Shown: in pieces, positions 29,406 through 37,328 of the stretch
Layout of the letters: every line of letters starts with the position of its first letter
Position numbering within the stretch: the first letter of the stretch is position 1
The notes under the pieces: generated by a model
Told to the model about the DNA's origin: nothing
What the model saw: only the letters and a program-made list of their open reading frames with translations
Databases searched by the model: none
Position numbers and translations under genes: made by a program
Assembly: GCF_001687105.1 (NCBI RefSeq)
Contig: NZ_CP014596.1
Coordinates: 358,501 to 422,500, forward strand
DNA: 64,000 bases
Source of the DNA: Salipiger sp. CCB-MM3
GTDB taxonomy: Bacteria; Pseudomonadota; Alphaproteobacteria; Rhodobacterales; Rhodobacteraceae
Direction: 5' to 3'

Positions 29406-30713
29406 ATGAACATGCAAACCACCAGCGTGATCGCGCCCCCGGCGCCGAAGCGGCTCGAAGACATGGTGCTGCCGCGCACGATGATGCGCGACATCGTTCT
29501 CAAGACCATGTTCCGCAACAACACCAATAAGGTCACTGACCTGGCCCATGCGATCTGCCTGCCGATCGTGATCACCCAAGAACTGGTCGACCTCGGACGC
29601 AGCCACGGGCTCATCGAAGCCATGGGCACCCGCGGCGAGGTGGGCAGCAGCGAGATGAACTATCAGTTGACCGACAGCGGCAAGGCGCGGGCGCTGGATG
29701 CGCTCTCGCAGTCGGAATATTTCGGCCCCATGCCGGTGCCGCTTTCGGCCTACCGCGAACAGGTGAAGCGACAGTCGATCCGCAACATCCAGATGACCCG
29801 CGAGGCGCTGACCGGCGCAATGGGGCATCTCGTGCTGCCCGACGATCTGATCTCGCACCTCGGCCCGGCAGTGAGCGCTGGCCGGTCGATCCTGATGTAC
29901 GGCCCGCCGGGCAACGGTAAATCCTCGATCTCGAACGGCATCCGTGCCGCGCTTGGTGACCGCATCTTCGTGCCGCGCGCCATCGAATATTCCGGGCAGG
30001 TGATCACCGTCTACGACCCGATCGTGCATTCCGCCGCCGAGAGCGACATCGAGGACCCCACCCGCCTGCGCCGCAACAACCGCTTCGACACGCGCTACGT
30101 GCTGTGCGACCGGCCCACGGTGATCACCGGCGGTGAGCTGTCGCTGAACATGCTCGATCTGGTCTACAACCCCACCGCCCGCACCTATCAGGCGCCGCTG
30201 CAGTTGAAATCCACCGGCGGTCTGTTCATCGTCGACGACCTTGGACGTCAGGCCGAACCGCCGCAGAAACTGGTCAACCGCTGGATCGTGCCGCTGGAAG
30301 AGAACAAGGACATCCTCGCCCTGCAATCGGGCGAGAAGTTCGAGGTTCCTTTCGACACGCTGGTGATTTTCTCGACCAACTTCCATCCCAACGAGATCTT
30401 CGACAAGGCGGCCCTGCGCCGGATTTTCTTCAAGATCAAGATCGACGGCCCGAACCAGCAGGACTTCCTGAAAATCTTCGCCATGGTCGCCCGCAAAAAG
30501 CAGATGGTGCTCGACGAGGCCTCGCTCGTGCACCTGCTGAAGACCAAATATCCGACCATCGACAACGTCTATGCCAACTACCAGCCGGTGTTCCTGATCG
30601 ACCAGATGAAGGCGATCTGCGACTTCGAAGGCTGGCCCTACAAGATGACCCCGGACCTGGTCGACAGAGCCTGGGCGAACCTCTTCGTGCGCGACGAAAC
30701 CATCGTGAAATAG
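29406..30713 (+). CDS. AAA ATPase with chaperone-like domain, linked to Tad/Flp loci
   Basis: This 435-residue predicted ATPase has an N-terminal winged-helix-like region (MMRDIVLKTMFRNNTNKVTD) and an AAA domain with Walker A MYGPPGNGKSS, Walker B GLFIVDDLGRQ and sensor FSTNFHP. The family is annotated as AAA ATPase with predicted chaperone activity. I recall it next to Flp/Tad genes in Rhodobacterales but know no experimental role. ATG 29406 was chosen over the longer frame, whose extension overlaps the ProC promoter. Confidence 0.8.
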   Translation: MNMQTTSVIAPPAPKRLEDMVLPRTMMRDIVLKTMFRNNTNKVTDLAHAICLPIVITQELVDLGRSHGLIEAMGTRGEVGSSEMNYQLTDSGKARALDALSQSEYFGPMPVPLSAYREQVKRQSIRNIQMTREALTGAMGHLVLPDDLISHLGPAVSAGRSILMYGPPGNGKSSISNGIRAALGDRIFVPRAIEYSGQVITVYDPIVHSAAESDIEDPTRLRRNNRFDTRYVLCDRPTVITGGELSLNMLDLVYNPTARTYQAPLQLKSTGGLFIVDDLGRQAEPPQKLVNRWIVPLEENKDILALQSGEKFEVPFDTLVIFSTNFHPNEIFDKAALRRIFFKIKIDGPNQQDFLKIFAMVARKKQMVLDEASLVHLLKTKYPTIDNVYANYQPVFLIDQMKAICDFEGWPYKMTPDLVDRAWANLFVRDETIVK

Positions 30714-30815
30714 CGTCTCTGGCGCCGGTCCCAGAAAGTTGGAAATTTCCGCCGCGGCAGGTGTTTTTTCCGCTTGACGATACCGCGCCAGAACCATATT
30801 CAGCCCCCACTTCTT

Positions 30816-30892
30816 GGCGGAGTAGCTCAGTTGGTTAGAGCAGCGGAATCATAATCCGCGTGTCGGGGGTTCAAGTCCCTCCTCCGCTACCA
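30816..30892 (+). tRNA. tRNA-Met (CAT), elongator type
   Basis: This is a 77-nt cloverleaf including CCA. The acceptor stem GGCGGAG pairs with CTCCGCT with one G-T at the first pair. The anticodon CAT is at 30850-30852 in loop AATCATAAT, and the T-loop is GTTCAAGTC. The sequence matches alphaproteobacterial elongator tRNA-Met. A mobile-element zone starts immediately downstream. Confidence 0.95.
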
Positions 30893-31166
30893 AATTACCC
30901 CAGTATCAACGGTGACTTCCTCCTATGTGGCGTTGATGCCCGTCGGGCGGAAAGCCGTCTGGGGTGGCGCCGGGGTGGCAAGATGGCAGGGCTGCTTTCT
31001 CAGCACCCGTTTCAACATACGGAATGATCCGGGCGCGAAGCCGATGGGACAAGCCCTCATCGCGTCCAGCATCCGGAAGAGTTTTTTCGTCCAACCCGCC
31101 ATGATTTCTATTGGGCCGTCATAAAACGGTCCGATCTCCCCTCCGCATAGAGACAAGGAGATCATC

Positions 31167-31373
31167 ATGCACATCACGTCGCCCACCCCCGACACCCTCG
31201 TCGGGATCGCCACTCTCGTGGACATCCTTCAGCGGTCGCGCGCCAGCATCTACACGGACATCAAGAACAAGACTTTCCCGAAGCCTCTAAAGCTCGGCAA
31301 CTCGTCGCGCTGGCGGCTATCGGAAGTAATGGCGGTCATCGACCGCCTGTCTGACGAGCGCGACGCGAGCTGA
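31167..31373 (+). CDS. AlpA/excisionase-type DNA-binding protein
   Basis: This 68-residue helix-turn-helix protein has the AlpA-family pattern: LVGIATLVDILQRSRASIYTDI then KTFPKPLKLGNSSRWRLSEV. AlpA/Xis proteins control excision of tRNA-associated integrative elements. AAGGAG lies 7 nt before the ATG. It is probably a leftover of an element that sits behind the tRNA-Met gene, although no matching integrase gene is intact here. Confidence 0.85.
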   Translation: MHITSPTPDTLVGIATLVDILQRSRASIYTDIKNKTFPKPLKLGNSSRWRLSEVMAVIDRLSDERDAS

Positions 31374-31382
31374 AAGTCTCGA

Positions 31383-31748
31383 TCAGGTCGCGGCGAGACG
31401 AGGGCAAAGGTCGGCCACCCGCGCCCCTGACCATCGCACCGCGTTGAGGACATCGAAGGTCGCGCAGCCCGAAAGGGCCGGCGCGTCGATCTCCCTTAAC
31501 GAAAGCATGATCAGGGAGCGCGCGACCTCCGCCAGCTCGGCTATCAATGCTGGCCGTGCGGGCAGAGAGGCAACGCAGAGGCCTATGAGTTCAGCCACCG
31601 CGTCGACCCCCTCCTCATCCCCCAGAACAGATAAGAGGTCGTAGAGCACCATACCGTCTCGGCGAATGAAGTCGACCACGTCGAGAACAGCGTCCTCTCG
31701 CGGGTCTCGCGCCGTTACGACGTGGCTGGTGGTTGAAAGCATATTCAT
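31383..31748 (-). CDS. Hypothetical protein of the mobile zone
   Basis: The frame encodes about 121 residues. It starts at ATG 31748, which has GGGAG 7 nt upstream; the longer frame adds 25 residues that look noncoding. No known family is recognised. The protein looks helical, and its C-terminus (AVRWSGARVADLCPRL) resembles that of the next gene (AVRLYGARLGVLRARL). Both genes lie between AlpA and an IS copy on the same strand, so they may be tandem paralogues. Confidence 0.55.
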   Translation of the reverse strand: MNMLSTTSHVVTARDPREDAVLDVVDFIRRDGMVLYDLLSVLGDEEGVDAVAELIGLCVASLPARPALIAELAEVARSLIMLSLREIDAPALSGCATFDVLNAVRWSGARVADLCPRLAAT

Positions 31749-31849
31749 GCAGGTCTCCCTGACGACAGTCCTCGGCGAGTGCCACGCAAGATCAGCTGTC
31801 TTCGTCAAAGTTATCAGCGCCAACGAGGGCCGGCGCTGTTGCGGAAAGC

Positions 31850-32179
31850 CTATTGTCCCAGCCGGGCTCGCAGAACACCGAGCCGGGCACCGTAGAGACG
31901 CACGGCCGCGTCAAGGTCCGCAGGGGCTCCACCGCGGACACAAGCTTCGTCCAGATCACCGGCGCCGATCCCGGCCAACTCTGACAAAACAAGGTCGATC
32001 TCTGCGCGCATCACGGGCAGATCACGGATGTCGCAGGCAACGCGTTCCGTGAGGCGGATGAGGGCTTGGCTCGCGACCTCGCAATGGCAAATGACGAGCA
32101 GTTCATGCAGCGCCACTGCTTCGATAGCAAGGAAGCCTGCGATGCACACGTATTGATCGAAAATCTCAGGCTCGATCAC
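31850..32179 (-). CDS. Hypothetical protein, possible paralogue of the neighbouring gene
   Basis: This frame of about 109 residues begins at GTG 32179. It shares a C-terminal pattern with the 121-residue neighbour (AVR-x2-GAR-x3-L-x2-RL) and a similar helical middle. The strong GGAGGA site at about 32200 precedes an ATG whose frame ends after five codons, so a small frameshift near the start is possible. An IS copy begins 35 bp upstream. No function is recognised. Confidence 0.45.
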   Translation of the reverse strand: MIEPEIFDQYVCIAGFLAIEAVALHELLVICHCEVASQALIRLTERVACDIRDLPVMRAEIDLVLSELAGIGAGDLDEACVRGGAPADLDAAVRLYGARLGVLRARLGQ

Positions 32180-32291
32180 CTAGTCTTGGACATGGTGGCT
32201 CCTCCACGACAGTCTGAGCCAGCCCCTTTGAAGTGGTCCACCCACTATGCGTGAAATCCGATAGGATTTCGGCAAACAGGAGGACTGCGGA

Positions 32292-32564
32292 ATGGCTGGA
32301 AAGCGAGAGAAGCCGGAAGATATTGTCACCAAGCTGCGCCAGGTCAAGGTGTTGCACGGCCAAGGCCTGTCGATGGCCGATGCTGTGCGCCAGATCGGGA
32401 TATCGCAGCACACGTTCTACCGCTGGCGGAAGCAGTATGGCGGGATGAACCGGGCACAGTTGTCGCGGCTCAAGGAGCTCGAGAAGGGGAACCTGAGGCT
32501 GCGGCGGGCGATGTCCGACCTGACGCTCGAGAAGCTGATCCTGACCGAGGCTGCTCGGGGGTGA
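32292..32564 (+). CDS. IS3-family transposase OrfA, copy 1
   Basis: This 90-residue OrfA has the helix-turn-helix MADAVRQIGISQHTFYRWRK and the leucine-zipper-like tail LSRLKELEKGNLRLRRAM. It is nearly identical to OrfA of the complete copy. The 3' end differs because an inserted hairpin-containing segment brings in an early TGA and removes the frameshift site. Confidence 0.88.
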   Translation: MAGKREKPEDIVTKLRQVKVLHGQGLSMADAVRQIGISQHTFYRWRKQYGGMNRAQLSRLKELEKGNLRLRRAMSDLTLEKLILTEAARG

Positions 32565-32567
32565 AGG

Positions 32568-32975
32568 GCGTCCCGGAAACGGTCTGGGGGACCGTTTCAG
32601 CCCTGAGGGGCGGAGCGCCTTAGCCCTTCGCGCCGCCGCAAGAGCGTGGAGCCTGTGCGCCAGACATTCGGCACCTCCGAACGCCGGGCCTGCCGGGTGC
32701 TCGGCCAGCACCGCCCCACGCAGCGCAAGCCGCCCCAGGGCCGGGAAGACGTGGCTCGGCTGACAGCCGACGTCATCGATCTGGCCCTGGCGTATGGCCG
32801 CTACGGCTACCACCGGGTCGCCGTGCTGCTGCGCCGGGCAGGCTGGCAGGTGAACCACAAGCGGGTGGCGCGGTGAGCCGTGGTCCGCCATCGGTTCGAG
32901 GCCCGCAGCGAACGGCGGCGCGAAGGGCTCAAGGTCCCACACGAGCAGAAGAAGCGCGGCAGGCTCTGGCTGAAC
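32568..32975 (+). pseudogene. IS3-family transposase OrfB remnant, copy 1
   Basis: A reading frame from about 32646 matches the first 75 residues of the intact OrfB (RRACRVLGQHRPTQRKPPQG, GYHRVAVLLRRAGWQVNHKR). It is then broken by a roughly 40-bp insertion at about 32876, resumes with the RREGLKVPH segment, and ends at 32975. All three DDE catalytic residues are lost. The junction insertion contains a hairpin with arms GAAACGGTC and GACCGTTTC at 32576-32598. Confidence 0.85.
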
Positions 32976-33196
32976 CGCGCCGGGTTTGCCGGAGGCTTGA
33001 GCTCCTTCCAGCGATACTGCGGCGGCGGCGCGAGACCTTCGACCACCCAGACCCCATGCCAAGGGGAGCGACCGCCTACCTTTCGGACGCCGACAGCGTG
33101 GGCGAGCTCGCGCGTGGCGCGCGCCGAGGGCAACCGCCAGTAGTGAGCAAGTTCTTGGACATCTGCCTCCCCTGGACTTTCCTGGCTCGAGCTCAT
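32976..33196 (-). pseudogene. 5' fragment of an unknown gene cut off by the IS copy
   Basis: A frame of about 73 codons starts at ATG 33196 with AAGGAG 8-9 nt upstream and reads MSSSQESPGEADVQELAHYW onward. The segment WRLPSARATRELAHAVGVRK looks like a helix-turn-helix. The frame is truncated where IS copy 1 sequence begins. Its good ribosome-binding site suggests it was once a real gene. I do not recognise the family. Confidence 0.5.
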
Positions 33197-33359
33197 GACC
33201 GTGTCTCCTTCCAAAGAGGAGGTCGGATCGATTGCGCCACTCCGGAAACTTTGCCTGAGAGCTCCTTGCAGCATTTTGCTGACCTTGAGGCTCCTTCGGC
33301 GCCTGCCGCCCGAACGCGCTTTATCTGTAGGGGAAGTTGACCGGATCTTACCCAAAACC

Positions 33360-33389
33360 GGTGCCGTTCGGTGCCTTTCAGTGCCGTTT
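33360..33389. repeat. Three tandem 10-bp repeats near a tRNA-Ser fragment
   Basis: The units GGTGCCGTTC, GGTGCCTTTC and AGTGCCGTTT follow each other without gaps. GGTGCC-type short repeats next to a tRNA fragment resemble integrase arm-type binding sites of tRNA-integrating elements. That reading is inference. The tRNA-Ser fragment starts about 90 bp downstream. Confidence 0.6.
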
Positions 33390-33477
33390 GAGCCGGTTTT
33401 TGGGGTTTTGGATTTTTTTCGAGAAGAGGCCAGTTTCGCCTTGTAGTCCCTATGTTTGCTTGGCTATCCGCGTCAGC

Positions 33478-33519
33478 GGAGACGTGGCCGAGTGGTCGAA
33501 GGCGCTTCCCTGCTAAGGG
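33478..33519 (+). pseudogene. Partial tRNA-Ser (5' 42 nt only)
   Basis: From the acceptor-stem GGAGACG through the anticodon arm (CCCTGCTAAGGG) the sequence is almost identical to the intact tRNA-Ser(GCT) gene at 35965, with one substitution. It then diverges completely, so variable arm, T-arm and acceptor 3' strand are missing and it cannot fold as a tRNA. Confidence 0.85.
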
Positions 33520-33732
33520 TCGCGCCAAAACATCCAAACACTTTGAATTCGTTACGTAAATCGCCGAAGCCGCAGTCGACCGCACGGATTCTGCGCGCCA
33601 CCAATATATTTCCCACAGCACGACCATTTTCAGCGAAAATCCGCCCATCATGGACGCCGCGCTCTTTCACCGCCTAAGGATCAGAGCTCACCGCTCCTCA
33701 GACGCTAGCAGCTAAGCGACAACTAGATTCGA

Positions 33733-34137
33733 TCAGGAAATTGCACCGCCCGATGCGTATTCTGACGCTGGAACTAAGTAACGTCTCCTCAAGTCGACCA
33801 GCCAGCGCACATACGAAAATCCTTGGGACACCAGTAAAACGGTAAGTTCCTCTGATGGCATCTTTGGTTCGACATCCGGAGAAACGTGCCGATAGTTGTG
33901 GCAGGCATCCGTCCAATCAACGAGAGCATCACAGTTCTTTTGCGAAGCCCGTCTCATGGTCGTGTCGGTGATAGACTTATCAACTGCCGGCTTCAAATAC
34001 TGCTGCACCGCCGACTTATTCAGAGAGATCGAACCTTTGAACGATATCTTAAAGACATGTTCCGCAGCGTCGAACACAGCACGCACAGCTTCCCTTCGAT
34101 CTCCACTATCTAGGAGATTTTGCTCAGAACGCTGAAT
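33733..34137 (-). pseudogene. C-terminal fragment of an Abi-like protein, truncated by an IS
   Basis: An open frame of about 134 codons runs from the IS end at 34138 to a stop at 33733 with no start of its own before the junction. It contains RREAVRAVFDAAEHVFK, NCDALVDWTDACHNYRH and VLLVSQGFSYVRWLVDL. These resemble C-terminal halves of abortive-infection-like hypothetical proteins. The similarity is from memory and loose. The 5' half was removed by the IS insertion and is not found on the other side. Confidence 0.5.
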
Positions 34138-34209
34138 TGTCCGTCATCACATAATTTGGGACCCGGAATGCTCAGCCGGTCAGGAGGGTCTGGCTCATAC
34201 TGTTCGAGG

Positions 34210-35190
34210 TTAGGCCGCCTGAGTTCGGTTGAGCAAGCGGCGCTGGCGGATGGTGTCGGACTTGATCCTCCTTCGTTCGGCTAAGATGGCTTTGGCGCGA
34301 CCGAAGTAGACGTCGGCCGGGGTGACGTTTCCGAGGCTCTCATGGACGCGTTGATGGTTGTAGTGGTCGACGAAGGTCTCGATCGCGGCCTCGAGTGCGC
34401 CGGGGAGGTAGTGGTTCTCCAGCAGGATGCGGTTCTTCAGGGTCTGGTGCCAGCGTTCGATCTTGCCCTGCGTCTGCGGATGGTTGGGGGCCCCGCGCAC
34501 ATGCTCCATCTGCTTGTCCTTCAGCCAGATTGCGAGATCGCCTGCGATGTAGGACGAGCCGTTGTCGCTGAGAAGTCGTGGTCGGTGTAGCACGGTCGGC
34601 TGGTCGCAACCGGACGCCTCCAGCGCGAGCTGGAGTGTGTCAGTGACATCTTCGGCTCGCATGGTCGTGCAGAGCTTCCAGGCGATTACATATCGGCTGA
34701 AGTCATCCAGGATGGTGCTCAGATAGTACCAACCCCAACCGATCACCTTCAGGTACGTGAAGTCGGTCTGCCAGAGCTGGTTTGGCCGGCTCGTCTTATC
34801 GCGGAACTCGTCCGCAGCCTTGACAACGATGAAGGCAGGGCTCGGGATCAGGTCGTGCGCCTTGAGGATGCGATACACCGAAGCCTCTGAGACAAAGTAC
34901 TTCTTCGTATCTGTGAAGCGCACCGCAAGCTCCCGTGGAGAGAGTTCGGGCTCCTCCAGCGCCAAGCCGACCACATCCTGCCGGACATCATCAGGGATGC
35001 GGTTCCAGACCCGACCCGGGTGGGGTCGGCGATCCTCGAGACCGGCCTCGCCAAGGGATCGGTATCGGTCGTACCAACGATAGAAGGTTGTCTTCGGAAT
35101 ACCGAACATCTCCAGCGTGCGCGCCGCGGGCAGATGTGATCTCTCGACGAGCCGGATAATCTCGAGCTTTTCGGATGCAGGGTACCTCAT
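34210..35190 (-). CDS. IS3-family transposase OrfB (DDE integrase domain)
   Basis: This 326-residue transposase has an N-terminal HTH (RSHLPAARTLEMFGIPKTTFY) and an rve integrase core with the DDE residues in WQTDFTYLKV, LLSDNGSSY and GKIERWHQTLKN. It overlaps the orfA stop by 4 nt (ATGA). Length and motifs look intact, so the element could be active. Confidence 0.93.
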   Translation of the reverse strand: MRYPASEKLEIIRLVERSHLPAARTLEMFGIPKTTFYRWYDRYRSLGEAGLEDRRPHPGRVWNRIPDDVRQDVVGLALEEPELSPRELAVRFTDTKKYFVSEASVYRILKAHDLIPSPAFIVVKAADEFRDKTSRPNQLWQTDFTYLKVIGWGWYYLSTILDDFSRYVIAWKLCTTMRAEDVTDTLQLALEASGCDQPTVLHRPRLLSDNGSSYIAGDLAIWLKDKQMEHVRGAPNHPQTQGKIERWHQTLKNRILLENHYLPGALEAAIETFVDHYNHQRVHESLGNVTPADVYFGRAKAILAERRRIKSDTIRQRRLLNRTQAA

Positions 35191-35567
35191 TCGTGGTCTC
35201 CCCCATCCCCGATCATACTTTTTTTGAGCAGCCGATTCTCAAGGGTGGCCTCTGCCAAGGCCTCCTTCAGCGCGCTGGCCTCAGCCCGCAGGACCTTCAC
35301 TTCCGGGCTGCTCGCCTGGCGCGCTGTGTCACCAGCAAGCCGCTTCTTGCCGGCCTCGAGAAACTCTTTGGACCAACTGTAGTACAGGCTCGTCGCAATC
35401 CCCTCGCGCCGGCAAAGCTCGGCTATGCTCTCCTCGCCGCGAAGGCCCTCAAGCACGATGCGGATCTTTTCCTCCGCCGAATGCTGTTTGCGGGTGCGTC
35501 GGCGGATGTCCTTCACAACCTTCTCGGCGGAAGGCTTAGGTGTTCCGGGTTTATGTCTCATCTCCAC
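35187..35567 (-). CDS. IS3-family transposase OrfA
   Basis: This 126-residue OrfA has a homeodomain-like HTH (SAEEKIRIVLEGLRGEESIA, ELCRREGIATSLYYSWSKEF) and a C-terminal coiled coil (VLRAEASALKEALAEATLEN). A 4-nt overlap with OrfB suggests translational coupling rather than frameshifting. Confidence 0.92.
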   Translation of the reverse strand: MEMRHKPGTPKPSAEKVVKDIRRRTRKQHSAEEKIRIVLEGLRGEESIAELCRREGIATSLYYSWSKEFLEAGKKRLAGDTARQASSPEVKVLRAEASALKEALAEATLENRLLKKSMIGDGGDHE

Positions 35568-35648
35568 TCCTTGGTGGTTACGATGAGCCAGAAACCCTCC
35601 TTTCCGAAATCAATTCAGATGTCCCATAGGCGCTGACGCCGGACACAT

Positions 35649-35670
35649 CGCAAGGAACTGGTTCCTTGCG
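35649..35670. repeat. Near-perfect palindrome beside the IS right end
   Basis: Arms CGCAAGGAAC and GTTCCTTGCG are separated by only TG. It lies 4 bp from the IS end. It could be a hairpin terminator of the interrupted gene or a structure preferred as an insertion target. Confidence 0.6.
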
Positions 35671-35964
35671 AGTCACCACGGAAAACTGCACCAGGATTGG
35701 GTGGACGAACTCCGATATTCAGAAGCTACAAAATCCTCGCTCGCAAGCACCGGCTTCCGTGCGAAGTTGTCAAAACCTACACTCTTCCATGGCCTGTGAA
35801 CCCATGAGGCCGTGGCTGTCGCCGTTGACAAATCGTTGCCAACCACGCGGATCTTTTGCGGCGGTATTGGGAAACATATATAATATTAAGCATGTGACAT
35901 GAGCGGCGGAGAAAACGCATTTTTCGCCTTGTTTCTCGGTCGCTCCATCTCTAAACGGGTCCGC

Positions 35965-36054
35965 GGAGACGTGGCCGAGTGGTCGAAGGCGCTCCCCTGC
36001 TAAGGGAGTAGGCGGGAAACCGTCTCGAGGGTTCGAATCCCTTCGTCTCCGCCA
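35965..36054 (+). tRNA. tRNA-Ser (GCT)
   Basis: This is a 90-nt tRNA with a long variable arm, including CCA. The acceptor GGAGACG pairs with CGTCTCC, the anticodon GCT is at 35999-36001, and the T-loop is GGTTCGAATCC. It decodes AGC/AGU. A 5' partial copy lies at 33478, which suggests that an element was inserted or removed at this tRNA. Confidence 0.96.
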
Positions 36055-36091
36055 CCTACCATTTTCATTGAATGGCCTTGGGGCGCCTGAT

Positions 36092-36119
36092 AGCGTATAA
36101 GTCTATGGACTTATGCGCT
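36092..36119 (+). terminator. Hairpin downstream of tRNA-Ser
   Basis: Arms AGCGTATAAGTC and GACTTATGCGCT pair with one mismatch around TATG. It lies 38 nt after the tRNA and 6 nt before IS copy 2. It probably terminates or stabilises the tRNA transcript. Confidence 0.5.
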
Positions 36120-36201
36120 TATTCTGAGCCAGCCCCTTTGAAGTGGTCCACCCACGAAGCCTGAAATCCGATAGGATTTCGGCGAACAGGAGGACTACAG
36201 A

Positions 36202-36480
36202 ATGGCTGGAAAGCGTGAGAAGCCTGAAGACATTGTCACCAAGCTGCGCCAGGTCGAGGTGTTGCACGGCCAAGGCCTGTCAATGGCCGATGCGGTGCGA
36301 CAGATAGGGATATCGCAGCACACGTTCTACCGGTGGCGTAAGCAGTATGGTGGGATGAACCGGGCACAGTTGTCGCGGCTGAAGGAACTCGAGAAGGAGA
36401 ACCTGAGGCTGCGGCGGGCGGTATCTGACCTGACGCTCGAGAAGCTGATCCTGACCGAGGCTGCCCAGGGAAACTTCTAA
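36202..36480 (+). CDS. IS3-family transposase OrfA, copy 2
   Basis: This 92-residue OrfA has HTH AVRQIGISQHTFYRWRKQY and a coiled-coil tail. The 3' end holds GGGAAAC (36468-36474), a plausible -1 slippery site. Reading on in the -1 frame gives GKLLSPSRRRECVEHV, which continues straight into OrfB, so the active transposase is probably an OrfAB fusion. Confidence 0.93.
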   Translation: MAGKREKPEDIVTKLRQVEVLHGQGLSMADAVRQIGISQHTFYRWRKQYGGMNRAQLSRLKELEKENLRLRRAVSDLTLEKLILTEAAQGNF

Positions 36481-36503
36481 GCCCTTCGCGCCGCCGCGAA
36501 TGC

Positions 36504-37328
36504 GTGGAGCATGTGTGCGAGACACTCGGCATCTCCGAACGCCGGGCCTGCCGGGTGCTCGGCCAACACCGCTCCACGCAGCGCAAGCCACCACAGGGCC
36601 GGGAAGACGAGGCGCGGCTGACCGCCGACGTCATCGATCTGGCCCGGGAGTATGGCCGCTACGGCTACCGCCGGGTCGCCGTGCTGCTGCGGCGTGCCGG
36701 CTGGCAGGTGAACCACAAGCGGGTGGCGCGCATTTGGCGGCGCGAAGGGCTCAAGGTCCCACACAAGCAGAAGAAGCGCGGCAGGCTCTGGCTGAACGAT
36801 GGCTCTTGCGTGCGGCTGAAGCCCGAGCACCCCAACCACGTCTGGTCCTACGACTTCGTGCAGGACCGGACCAGTGACGGCCGGACCTACCGGACGCTCA
36901 ACATCCTCGATGAATATACGCGGGAGGCGTTAATGATCCGTGTCGACAGGCGACTGAACTCCACCGATGTCCTGGACGCCCTGACCGATCTCTTCATCCA
37001 GCGCGGCCCGCCGCGGTTCATCCGGTCCGACAACGGCCCGGAGTTCATCGCGCAGAAGGTCCGCGACTGGATCGAGTTGGTGGGGGCGAAGACCGCCTAC
37101 ATCGAGCCGGGGTCACCCTGGGAGAACGGTTATTGCGAGAGCTTCAACAGCAGGTTCAGGGACGAACTCCTCAATGGCGAGGTCTTCTACTCGTTGAGGG
37201 AGGCGCAAATCCTCATCGAACAATGGCGAAAGCACTACAACACCGCTCGGCCGCATAGCGCTCTTGGATATCGGACACCGGCACCGGAGACCTTCATCCC
37301 CATAGATCGAAGGCCGACCATGCATTAG
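36504..37328 (+). CDS. IS3-family transposase OrfB, copy 2
   Basis: The frame from GTG 36504 has 274 residues and all DDE residues: WSYDFVQDRT, IRSDNGPEF and NGYCESFNSRFRDE. An HTH_21-like part (YGRYGYRRVAVLLRRAGW) precedes the rve core. The natural N-terminus is likely the frameshift fusion with OrfA. The copy looks intact and could have supplied transposase to copy 1. Confidence 0.93.
   Translation: MEHVCETLGISERRACRVLGQHRSTQRKPPQGREDEARLTADVIDLAREYGRYGYRRVAVLLRRAGWQVNHKRVARIWRREGLKVPHKQKKRGRLWLNDGSCVRLKPEHPNHVWSYDFVQDRTSDGRTYRTLNILDEYTREALMIRVDRRLNSTDVLDALTDLFIQRGPPRFIRSDNGPEFIAQKVRDWIELVGAKTAYIEPGSPWENGYCESFNSRFRDELLNGEVFYSLREAQILIEQWRKHYNTARPHSALGYRTPAPETFIPIDRRPTMH

Larger units (their letters stand above)
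32215..32975 (+). mobile_element. IS3-family element, copy 1, truncated at its 3' side
   Basis: The left end TGAGCCAGCCCCTTTGAAG is identical to that of the complete copy at 36125. Homology runs to TGGCTGAAC at 32975 and then stops abruptly. Relative to the complete copy, an insertion of about 60 bp lies at the orfA-orfB junction and one of about 40 bp lies inside orfB. The right end is missing. Confidence 0.88.
34138..35645 (-). mobile_element. IS3-family insertion sequence, complete, 1508 bp
   Basis: Both outer ends read TGTCCG, and inner terminal repeats AGGAGGGTCTGGCTCAT (left) and AGGAGGGTTTCTGGCTCAT (right, reverse complement) match with two extra bases. Two overlapping transposase genes fill the element on the minus strand. 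Flanking trinucleotides AAT and CAT do not form a perfect target duplication, so flanks may have been rearranged. Confidence 0.85.

Noticed and set aside
30893..31166. Possible integrase remnant or att repeat directly behind tRNA-Met
   Set aside because: No frame with integrase motifs and no second copy of the tRNA-Met 3' end was found in the window.
32184..32200. Tiny frame after the strong GGAGGA site upstream of the 109-residue gene
   Set aside because: ATG TCC AAG ACT AGG TGA has only five codons. It could be a leader, but a single-base shift relative to the downstream gene explains it as well.
34210..35567. Target-site duplication around the IS3-family element
   Set aside because: Flanks AAT and CAT agree at only two of three positions, so no duplication can be claimed.
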